From a virus: a DNA stretch of 46,169 nucleotides. Below the pieces are notes generated by a model, which saw only the letters and a list, made by a program, of their open reading frames with translations, did no database searches and was not told where the DNA came from. Numbering within the stretch: the first letter of the stretch is position 1; each line of letters starts with the position of its first letter. Of the stretch, positions 40,689 through 46,169 are shown in pieces. Where the stretch lies: the IMG/VR virus record IMGVR_UViG_3300022744_000042, positions 1 to 46,169 of that record. One strand, given 5' to 3'. The translations under genes were made by a program, and so were the position numbers.

Positions 40689-41153
40689 TTACTTGGCGCC
40701 GCCAGTGGCGACCTGCTTGAAAATGTTGGCCTGCAGCTCACTGAAGCTGGGGGCATCGTCGGTGACGGGGCCATCGTTGCCGGCGATCTCGCCGTACTCG
40801 ACGACCTTGGGGCCGGTTTCGATCTGCTTGAGGTAGGCATCGCGCAGCGTCAGCTTCGCGGCCTTGTCGCCCTCGCTGAAGTCGATCGTCGCTTCGCCGT
40901 CCTGCAGCGACATGGCGAAGTCAACGGCCTGCTTGCGCTGGGCGGGCAGCAGGCGACCAGCCTTGACGGCGGTGTCCACGCGGGATTCGATCGTGGCGCG
41001 GGTCGCGGCGGCCAGCACCTTCTCGGCGGCGGCTTCGCGGGCGGCCAGCGTGGTCTCGCGCTCGGAGAAGTCGGCGGGCTTGGCGTTGGCGACGGCGGCA
41101 TCCCGCTCGGCGGTCAGCTTGGCGACTTGTGCCTGCAGCTCGGCAATGGTCAT
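40689..41153 (-). CDS. Nested scaffold protein (same frame as protease)
   Basis: An in-frame ATG at 41153 (MTIAELQAQVAKLTAERDA) has GAGGAAGACCCC directly before it, a good Shine-Dalgarno. It would give a 154-residue free scaffold, like lambda Nu3 within C or Mu Z within I. The start coincides with the protease-scaffold boundary. Confidence 0.7.
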   Translation of the reverse strand: MTIAELQAQVAKLTAERDAAVANAKPADFSERETTLAAREAAAEKVLAAATRATIESRVDTAVKAGRLLPAQRKQAVDFAMSLQDGEATIDFSEGDKAAKLTLRDAYLKQIETGPKVVEYGEIAGNDGPVTDDAPSFSELQANIFKQVATGGAK

Positions 41154-41780
41154 GGGGTCTTCCTCGGCAAAGGCTGGCGCGCTGGCCGGCATGGTTTCGG
41201 GTTCGCGGGCGGCATCGGCCACCGCGCTGAGGAGGTAGTTCGGCAGCACGCGATCGGCCTCTTCCTGGCTGGCCTTGCCGATCATCCACTCACGGACGTT
41301 CCGCAGCATCTCGGCGACATGGCCGAATGCCCAGCGTTCGCGGGAGTCGCTGAACTCGACGGTGGCATCCGCTTCCGAGAACGACACCTCCTTGAGGCCT
41401 TTCACCGCTGGCGGCTGGGCACCGAGGAATCCGACGTGACGCAGGTACAGCGTCCCCGGCGTGGGGTTGTTTGGGCTGTCTGGCAGGTACCAAGAGGCAG
41501 AACGCTTCTTAAACCTCCCGGCCTCAACCATCTCGGAGAACGCGGCGTCAACCTGCGTGGGCGTGGCGACGATCTCGCCAGTGGTCTCGTCGAACGACAG
41601 GCTCGCCACCCAGCCGTAAGCAGGGCCGTTGTCCTTCGGGTGCCCGACCACGATCGGTGACTCATGCACGGCCGGGCTGTACGCGGCCACTGCAGCACGA
41701 AGCTGCGCCTCGCTGAAATCGAGCGTGGCGCCACTGCTTGCCGTGTGACGACCGGATCGGAAGATCGGGATTTTCTTCAT
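40689..41780 (-). CDS. Prohead protease/scaffold (Mu gpI-like)
   Basis: 363 residues from ATG 41780; the upstream extension is out of the promoter region and rejected. N-terminal protease half: IPIFRSGRHTASSG, SPAVHESPIVVGHPKDNGPA, SASWYLPDSP and LRHVGFLGAQPPAVKGL are typical of the Mu-like I protein. C-terminal half is a helical scaffold ending EIAGNDGPVTDDAPSFSE. First gene of the late leftward head-tail operon. Confidence 0.92.
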   Translation of the reverse strand: MKKIPIFRSGRHTASSGATLDFSEAQLRAAVAAYSPAVHESPIVVGHPKDNGPAYGWVASLSFDETTGEIVATPTQVDAAFSEMVEAGRFKKRSASWYLPDSPNNPTPGTLYLRHVGFLGAQPPAVKGLKEVSFSEADATVEFSDSRERWAFGHVAEMLRNVREWMIGKASQEEADRVLPNYLLSAVADAAREPETMPASAPAFAEEDPMTIAELQAQVAKLTAERDAAVANAKPADFSERETTLAAREAAAEKVLAAATRATIESRVDTAVKAGRLLPAQRKQAVDFAMSLQDGEATIDFSEGDKAAKLTLRDAYLKQIETGPKVVEYGEIAGNDGPVTDDAPSFSELQANIFKQVATGGAK

Positions 41781-41874
41781 GGCCGGGATGCTGGTGCATC
41801 GCCTACGCCCCGTCAATCCGCAACCATTTGCCCACAAACGCGCACTCGTTCACGCATCGCGCGGCGTGGGCGCA

Positions 41875-41903
41875 TTGCCACCCTGCACCGTAGGGCATAT
41901 GAT
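41875..41903 (+). promoter_or_regulatory. Strong sigma70-like promoter for the small-gene operon
   Basis: TTGCCA (41875-41880)-17 bases-TATGAT (41898-41903), 30 bases before the first gene of the rightward operon. Best promoter match in the window. A weaker minus-strand candidate (TTGACG-17-CAGCAT) for the late operon lies in the same 150-base gap. Confidence 0.85.
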
Positions 41904-41933
41904 TCATTCACCGCAACACACCGGAGTAATACC

Positions 41934-42011
41934 ATGGTCCTCGTCTTCATTGCCTGCTGCATCACCGGCTGGTACATCAGCCGCCCCATCGTCCGCCTGC
42001 TGGGACTGTGA
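41934..42011 (+). CDS. 25-residue membrane peptide
   Basis: ATG 41934 after CCGGAGTAATACC. MVLVFIACCITGWYISRPIV plus five residues: one short membrane segment. Very good RBS and promoter support a real gene. Confidence 0.65.
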   Translation: MVLVFIACCITGWYISRPIVRLLGL

Positions 42012-42301
42012 TGTCCTGCATCAAGCTCACCGGCTCACCGGCCCGCCTGTCGCACAAGATGCACGCCTATGCCGTGGCCTCGCTGTGCGGCGCCTCCCGC
42101 GCCATCCAGTCCGGCGACGCATGGCGCTGGGCGGCCCTGATGAACGACGCTGCACGCTTCTTCGGCACCGCCGCAAGCTGCGAGCGCATGGAAGCGCGCT
42201 TCGGCCTACCTGCTGATCCGTCCGCAATCGAGGTGGACATCAGCGCCCTGACCGACGCCGAGCTGACCGAACTCACCCGACAGCAGGGGGCGCACCAATG
42301 A
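42011..42301 (+). CDS. Phage protein of unknown function, 96 residues
   Basis: GTG 42008 or ATG 42011 start, overlapping the previous stop. ARLSHKMHAYAVASLCGASR and GDAWRWAALMNDAARFFG are helical. Not recognised. Confidence 0.7.
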   Translation: MSCIKLTGSPARLSHKMHAYAVASLCGASRAIQSGDAWRWAALMNDAARFFGTAASCERMEARFGLPADPSAIEVDISALTDAELTELTRQQGAHQ

Positions 42302-42411
42302 ACCCCATCGTCACCCACATCGTCCACGCGCTGGCGTGCTTCGGCGCTGTCGGCCTGATCGCAACCGGCGCCGTCTTCTTCGCCGTGTGGCGCGCCATCG
42401 TGAAAGCCTGA
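42298..42411 (+). CDS. 37-residue membrane protein
   Basis: ATGA overlap. One membrane helix (ALACFGAVGLIATGAVFFAV) with a short basic end. Unknown. Confidence 0.6.
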   Translation: MNPIVTHIVHALACFGAVGLIATGAVFFAVWRAIVKA

Positions 42412-42412
42412 C

Positions 42413-42592
42413 ATGCACGCCCTGACCGACTACATCCGCACCCCGCAAGACGACGCCAACGACGCAGCGGAGGCCGCGTGGAAGCAGCGCCGCAACGCCG
42501 ACAGCCTGCGCGCACTGCAAAGCCGGCTTGCCCGCGAAGCACGCCAGCGCGCCATGAACTACCTGACGGCCACCGAACCCGCCACCAACTGA
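42413..42592 (+). CDS. Small helical protein, 59 residues
   Basis: Starts one base after the previous stop. Charged helix (AAWKQRRNADSLRALQSRLA). Unknown. Confidence 0.62.
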   Translation: MHALTDYIRTPQDDANDAAEAAWKQRRNADSLRALQSRLAREARQRAMNYLTATEPATN

Positions 42593-42600
42593 GCCACGAC

Positions 42601-42801
42601 ATGAACCTCATCAAGACCGTCGCCACCCTGACCAGCCGCCGCATGTTCGGCCTGCGCTCTCCGCTGGTCATCAACAGCGAGCCGTGCGCCACCGCACAGG
42701 GCGCGCTGATCGACCCGTGCGCCAAGTACACGCACCGCTTCGGTGGGATGCTGCACACGCGCCAGAGTGACTGCCTCGAAGTCGTGGGGAGCGCGGAATG
42801 A
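42601..42801 (+). CDS. Small protein, 66 residues
   Basis: Basic N-terminus (MNLIKTVATLTSRRMFGLRS) and three cysteines. Unknown. Confidence 0.62.
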   Translation: MNLIKTVATLTSRRMFGLRSPLVINSEPCATAQGALIDPCAKYTHRFGGMLHTRQSDCLEVVGSAE

Positions 42802-43016
42802 TGTCGGAAGAAATCAGCGGCCGGCGACCGCCAGTGATAGGGTCTGCGCTGCCATCGTGGCCGGCGACCGGGCTTCGCTATCCGCGCACAGTGGCCGAAG
42901 CATTCCCGGATGTGCGGGCATCCGCAGTATCCGGCCCGTATCGCAGCCGCGACCGCGTCAGGTACGCCGTCGCAGTTGCGGTGCTGGCGGTGATCGCCCG
43001 GTGGTGGCTGGCATGA
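42798..43016 (+). CDS. Tail-anchored small membrane protein, 72 residues
   Basis: ATGA overlap. A soluble part then a C-terminal membrane helix (YAVAVAVLAVIARWWLA). Unknown. Confidence 0.65.
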   Translation: MMSEEISGRRPPVIGSALPSWPATGLRYPRTVAEAFPDVRASAVSGPYRSRDRVRYAVAVAVLAVIARWWLA

Positions 43017-43261
43017 CCGACCATACCAAGGCCCTGCGCGGCATCGTCACCACGCACGGCCTTCGGTACCGCGATGTGGCCGATCTGGCGATGGTGTCGA
43101 TCAAGTGCGTGGAGGGCTGGCTGGCGTCACCAGCAGCGGCATCGCATCGACTGGTGCGCGAGCGTGACGTTTTGCTCATCACGCACCGTCTGCCGGAGTG
43201 GCTGTCAGGTCGCGGTCAGGCGGCGGCGGTGAAATGCAACAAGGCCAAAACGGCCGAATGA
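43013..43261 (+). CDS. HTH-like protein, 82 residues
   Basis: YRDVADLAMVSIKCVEGWLA reads as an XRE-like helix-turn-helix, followed by HRLVRERDVLLI. Probable DNA-binding regulator of the small-gene operon or host genes. Confidence 0.6.
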   Translation: MTDHTKALRGIVTTHGLRYRDVADLAMVSIKCVEGWLASPAAASHRLVRERDVLLITHRLPEWLSGRGQAAAVKCNKAKTAE

Positions 43262-43271
43262 ATGGAGAAGC

Positions 43272-43400
43272 ATGAGCAAACTCGACAACCCCAGCGGATG
43301 CATGGACCTCGGCAAGCGCCGGAAGTCCAGAGTCCTCAAGCCGCTTATCGCGGTGTACCTGGTCGCGCTGTGTGCGGCAGTTTTCCTGATTTGGAGTTGA
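43272..43400 (+). CDS. 42-residue membrane protein
   Basis: ATG 43272 after ATGGAGAAGC. Basic N-terminus then one membrane helix (PLIAVYLVALCAAVFLIW). Unknown. Confidence 0.65.
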   Translation: MSKLDNPSGCMDLGKRRKSRVLKPLIAVYLVALCAAVFLIWS

Positions 43401-43402
43401 GC

Positions 43403-43948
43403 ATGAACGAAGAAGTGAATCTACCCGAGGGGCTGCAACTGGCTGTGAAGCTCCTCGCCCAGATCGGCGACGACGAAAGCGACCGCGCGATTGCGGCTGT
43501 GCATGCCGCTGCTGATGAGCGCGACGAGCTGCGCGCGAAATACGACGAGCTGCTGGTAGCCCTGCACGGCATCGGCGCTGCATTGGGAATCCAAGAGGGC
43601 GACCGCTCGCCGTACTCCGTGACGTGCGGTGTGCTGGAGCGGGTCAACAGGCTGGCCGAGATCGAGGCGCAGGAGCCGGTGGCAGTAATAAGGACGTGGC
43701 ACAAATCAGGTGAGCAGCACGCTGGCATGGCCGACTGGTGTGATCTGGTGGATGCCCTACCCGACGGCGAGCACAAGCTCTACGCCCGCCCCGTCACCGC
43801 GATCCAGGATGGCGAGCAGCTCACATGCGACGTCTGCGGAGTAGTGTGCCGCGATCCGTGGCACTACTCGGCTGGCGATCGGCGACACATGCACGCATGT
43901 GATTCGTGCTGGCCGGGCGTCAATACTGCACCGGAGGCCGCACGATGA
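43403..43948 (+). CDS. Phage protein with C-terminal zinc finger, 181 residues
   Basis: From ATG 43403. A helical N-terminal part (AIAAVHAAADERDELRAKYD), a middle of the EPVAV ... KLYARPV type common in phage early proteins, and CDVCGVVCRD ... HACDSC as a zinc site. Function unknown. Confidence 0.75.
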   Translation: MNEEVNLPEGLQLAVKLLAQIGDDESDRAIAAVHAAADERDELRAKYDELLVALHGIGAALGIQEGDRSPYSVTCGVLERVNRLAEIEAQEPVAVIRTWHKSGEQHAGMADWCDLVDALPDGEHKLYARPVTAIQDGEQLTCDVCGVVCRDPWHYSAGDRRHMHACDSCWPGVNTAPEAAR

Positions 43949-44292
43949 GACCAGATCTGAAAGACCCCGCCAGCCGAGCGGCCTGGGTGTACGGCCAGCC
44001 GATGCGGCCGTGCCCGAAGTGTGGCAGCTACAACATGAGGCCGCAGATGCCGATCAGGATCGATTTGACTGGCGAGGAGTCCCTGCCTCAGGTCTTCGGC
44101 AAGTGGGCGCGGGCCACGAAGGCTGGAGCCACTCCGCTGCAAGGCCCAGCTTACTACCGCTGCTGGGACTGCCAACACAAGGGCCCGGCAGTGGACTGCT
44201 CCGGGCGGACCAGCGAGGACTGCCGCGCCGACCGAGGGCTGAACACCGAGATGAAGCGGCTATGGAACATGCAGCAGGAGGACGCACGATGA
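43945..44292 (+). CDS. Zinc-ribbon protein, Lar-like
   Basis: 115 residues from ATG 43945. CPKCGSYNM ... YRCWDCQHKGP is a four-cysteine ribbon of the kind in Lar restriction-alleviation proteins. Function by pattern only; would fit with the phage methyltransferases as anti-restriction. Confidence 0.65.
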   Translation: MRPDLKDPASRAAWVYGQPMRPCPKCGSYNMRPQMPIRIDLTGEESLPQVFGKWARATKAGATPLQGPAYYRCWDCQHKGPAVDCSGRTSEDCRADRGLNTEMKRLWNMQQEDAR

Positions 44293-44738
44293 GCGCGATG
44301 CACAAACCAGATGCGCCGACGCCGAAACTTGACCAGATCATGACAGCAATCGTCGGACTTGGGGCATCTCCGGATGAGTTGCGCGAGATGATCGCCGCAG
44401 CCATCGCCGACGCCCGGCGCGAGGGGGCAGAGCAGATGCGCGCCGAGGCCGCCAAGATCGCCCGCGCGCTGCCGCTGTACTACGGGTCCGGCGACGATGG
44501 GGCGGATGAGAGTCTCGCTCAGGCGATCGAGGATCTGCCTCCGCCGACCGGCCCGCGCCAGGCGGTGCGGCTGACAGATGCAGAAATCGCAGAGGCATTC
44601 CTGAGCCGATGCCCCGCGCAGATGCGCGGCGGTCATGACGCGCGAGACATGCAGGCACGGCCGGATGTGATGGAGCTCGGTCGCGTCATCGAAACCGCCG
44701 TGCTCGCGGCAAACTGGATGGGGAACGGCAATGGCTGA
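44289..44738 (+). CDS. Phage protein of unknown function, 149 residues
   Basis: ATGA overlap. Helical N-terminal part (DELREMIAAAIADARREGAE) and LTDAEIAEAFLSRCP. Not recognised. Confidence 0.7.
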   Translation: MSAMHKPDAPTPKLDQIMTAIVGLGASPDELREMIAAAIADARREGAEQMRAEAAKIARALPLYYGSGDDGADESLAQAIEDLPPPTGPRQAVRLTDAEIAEAFLSRCPAQMRGGHDARDMQARPDVMELGRVIETAVLAANWMGNGNG

Positions 44739-45090
44739 AATCACACGCGAAACGCTGGAGCTGGCCGCGCTGGCGGCTGGGCACAAAATCTACGGTTGGT
44801 GCGTGCTTTGCGATGATCGAATCGCATACGCAGATATCGGACCGGAAGAATCAGTTGCGTGGCGCCCGCATCTCGACGGCGGCGACGCGGCACGGCTGGC
44901 GGTGCGGCTGAACTTCTGGGCTGCTGTCGATGGCCGCGCTGCGTTTGTGGCGCAGGACGAAGACGAGCCGAACGCTGTGCGAGTCGTTGTCAAGCACGAC
45001 GGCACCGAGCCCGACAAGCTGATGGCATGGCGTGAGGCTGTGGTGTTGTGCGCTGCGGCTGTCGGCGAGTGGATGAAAGGCGGTGCGTGA
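44731..45090 (+). CDS. Phage protein of unknown function, 119 residues
   Basis: LELAALAAGHKIYGWCVLCD and PHLDGGDAARLAVRLNFW; similar short proteins occur in phage early regions with no assigned role. Overlaps the preceding gene by 8 bases. Confidence 0.7.
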   Translation: MAEITRETLELAALAAGHKIYGWCVLCDDRIAYADIGPEESVAWRPHLDGGDAARLAVRLNFWAAVDGRAAFVAQDEDEPNAVRVVVKHDGTEPDKLMAWREAVVLCAAAVGEWMKGGA

Positions 45091-45311
45091 TGACACCCGA
45101 GCAGATGACGAAAGAGGCGGCAGAGGCTGCAAACGGCGGGACGCAGATGACGCTGGTTCGGCCGAAAGGCGCCAGGATGCCCAAGGGATTCCAGCTCGGG
45201 GAACTGCTATGCGAGCAGTTTGACGGGTCGCGGGCGTACAGCTATGACCCGTACAAGGTGCTGGCGTGGCTGGTGGTGAATGGTCTGGCGGAAGTGCGAG
45301 GTGAGCGATGA
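45090..45311 (+). CDS. Small protein, 73 residues
   Basis: ATG 45090 shares its A with the preceding stop. Contains LVRPKGARMPKGFQLGELLC. Not recognised. Confidence 0.68.
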   Translation: MTPEQMTKEAAEAANGGTQMTLVRPKGARMPKGFQLGELLCEQFDGSRAYSYDPYKVLAWLVVNGLAEVRGER

Positions 45312-45655
45312 GCAAGACCGCAAGACAGGCCGAGCACGCATGCTGCGGCGCGCTGGCAAGCGGGCCGCACAAGACGGGGTGCGACCACAAGCTGAACGCG
45401 GCACCAACGGACCATGTGGAGGATCTGCTCCAAATGGTTCCGGAGATCGGTAGCCCGGAGGCATTCGCTGCCAGTGATGACCCGGACTGCCGGCAGGGTG
45501 GTAAAGCCTGCGAAGGGTGCCTCATGGTCGGATGGTGCCTCGGAGACTTCCAGCCGGACCATTCTGGTGACGCCGACAAGATGGTCAGGCCATGCCTGAC
45601 ATGCGGCCAGGACGGCTGCGCTGACAGCGTGTCATGCCCGCACTTGTCACCATGA
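45308..45655 (+). CDS. Cys-rich protein, 115 residues
   Basis: Ten or more cysteines (ACCGALASGPHKTGCDH, CRQGGKACEGCLMVGWC, CLTCGQDGC), so metal binding is likely. ATGA overlap. Function unknown. Confidence 0.7.
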   Translation: MSKTARQAEHACCGALASGPHKTGCDHKLNAAPTDHVEDLLQMVPEIGSPEAFAASDDPDCRQGGKACEGCLMVGWCLGDFQPDHSGDADKMVRPCLTCGQDGCADSVSCPHLSP

Positions 45656-45963
45656 CCGACGCGACAATCGCATTCTTCGGCGGCCCACGCGCCGTGCGAA
45701 CGCCCGAGCAGATCGACGCTGAGAAGCAGGCCATCATCGACCAGTTCGCGGCCGAGCACGGCCCGTGCTGCGCCGGGTGCGACTACTGGCGGCGGCACAA
45801 CACCGTGGTGGGCGAGTGCCTGCGAACTGCGCCGGTTTCAGGCGGAGATCGGGTTGCGCTGCTTGGCATGACTGGCTGCTCTGCGCAGATTGGGGCAGGC
45901 CACATCATGACATCGCGTGAACACTGGTGCGGCGAGTTCAGCACGCTGCATAATCCCGCCTGA
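45652..45963 (+). CDS. Cys-containing protein, 103 residues
   Basis: From ATG 45652, overlapping the previous stop. FGGPRAVRTPEQIDAEKQA then CCAGCDYWRRHN and CSAQIG. Last gene of the plus-strand operon; terminator follows 50 bases later. Confidence 0.7.
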   Translation: MTDATIAFFGGPRAVRTPEQIDAEKQAIIDQFAAEHGPCCAGCDYWRRHNTVVGECLRTAPVSGGDRVALLGMTGCSAQIGAGHIMTSREHWCGEFSTLHNPA

Positions 45964-46012
45964 CGGTCAAGCGTTCGCGCAGGGCTGGGGGCTCCCGGTC
46001 GCCGTCACCAAG

Positions 46013-46033
46013 GCCCGCTTCGGCGGGCTTTTT
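46013..46033 (+). terminator. Rho-independent terminator
   Basis: GCCCGC-TTCG-GCGGGC followed by TTTTT. Ends the plus-strand operon and abuts the stop codon of the convergent MuF gene. Confidence 0.9.
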
Positions 46034-46169
46034 CACGACCAGTCGAACTCAGGCGGCAGCGCAACACCCCGCGCCACGGCGGCCTTGAACAGCTCCACCA
46101 GCTCCAGCACTGACAGCCCTGGCACCAGCGGCGGCGCATCGCCGAACCGCGCCCGGTACGAGGCCACCG
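46033..46169 (-). CDS. MuF-like head morphogenesis protein, C-terminal part
   Basis: 45 codons ending in TGA at 46033-46035: VASYRARFGDAPPLVPGLSV and a closing GVALPPEFDWS. It continues in frame the protein that is cut at base 1 (last residues AVASYRA). See the entry at 1-997. Confidence 0.85.
   Translation of the reverse strand, partial: VASYRARFGDAPPLVPGLSVLELVELFKAAVARGVALPPEFDWS
46149..46169. repeat. 21-base near-identity between window ends
   Basis: The last 21 bases equal bases 1-21 except for one position (GATGCC at the start, GAGGCC at the end). The mismatch is synonymous (Ala). Consistent with a terminal overlap of a circular map, or with a real 7-codon tandem duplication. Confidence 0.85.

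Noticed and set aside
40269-41660. 463-codon plus-strand frame opposite protease and decoration genes
   Set aside because: Antisense shadow, mostly G, V, R and L; the opposite-strand genes have family motifs.
1-46169. Temperate lifestyle with integration
   Set aside because: No integrase, transposase or attachment-like overlap was found; the antirepressor alone does not show lysogeny, and the excisionase-like HTH protein is more simply a regulator.

Overview
The window looks like one complete, circularly closed genome of a tailed phage with a long non-contractile (siphovirus-type) tail. The two window ends are two parts of a single minus-strand gene, the MuF-like head morphogenesis gene: positions 46169-46033 continue in frame from positions 997-1. 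Head genes are of Mu type (DUF935 portal, MuF, gpI-like protease/scaffold, gp36, gp37 and virion-morphogenesis proteins), combined with a lambda-type capsid (gpE-like), decoration protein (gpD-like), tail tube and tape measure. GC is high and genes are packed head to tail with many ATGA or TAATG overlaps. An H-NS-type C-terminal domain of the kind common in Burkholderiales suggests a betaproteobacterial host (inference). No integrase, transposase, partition gene, tRNA or CRISPR array was seen. No gene-free stretch exceeds about 170 bases.

Layout. (1) Minus strand, 17.4 kb down to 1 and on into 46.03 kb: replication (DnaT/O-like protein with iteron-like repeats, DnaC-like loader), a run of small early proteins, a pentapeptide-repeat protein, a C5 cytosine methyltransferase, a DUF4942/adenine methyltransferase, a VRR-NUC nuclease, a Mor-like regulator, a lysis cassette (small membrane proteins, holin candidate, lipoprotein, GH19 endolysin), TerS, TerL, portal, MuF. 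(2) 17.5-19.8 kb minus: BRO/KilAC antirepressor, winged-helix protein, HNH-like protein and a ribbon-helix-helix protein, starting from a divergent promoter/operator region at 19.85-19.92 kb. (3) 19.97-25.24 kb plus: Sak4-like ATPase, SSB-like protein, NinB, a protein with a C-terminal H-NS DNA-binding domain, small proteins with duplicated promoters, and a MerR/excisionase-like HTH protein. (4) 25.3-41.8 kb minus: protease/scaffold, decoration, capsid, a two-gene fibre/beta-helix cassette, neck and tail genes, tail chaperones with a -1 frameshift, tape measure, two paralogous tail-tip proteins, fibre and SPRY-like protein. (5) 41.9-46.0 kb plus: about 15 small, mostly unknown genes behind a strong sigma70-like promoter, ending at a terminator that abuts the MuF stop codon.

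Most notable: the large terminase carries a 340-residue intein inserted at the Walker B motif, and its HNH homing endonuclease lies in the +1 reading frame, not fused in frame to the splicing domain. Other points of interest are the T TTT TTG frameshift site, a nested scaffold start, a mobile-looking 65-bp intergenic hairpin/RBS module with a compensated stem change, an H-NS-domain fusion, and a C10 homopolymer next to a beta-helix spike gene placed among head genes.
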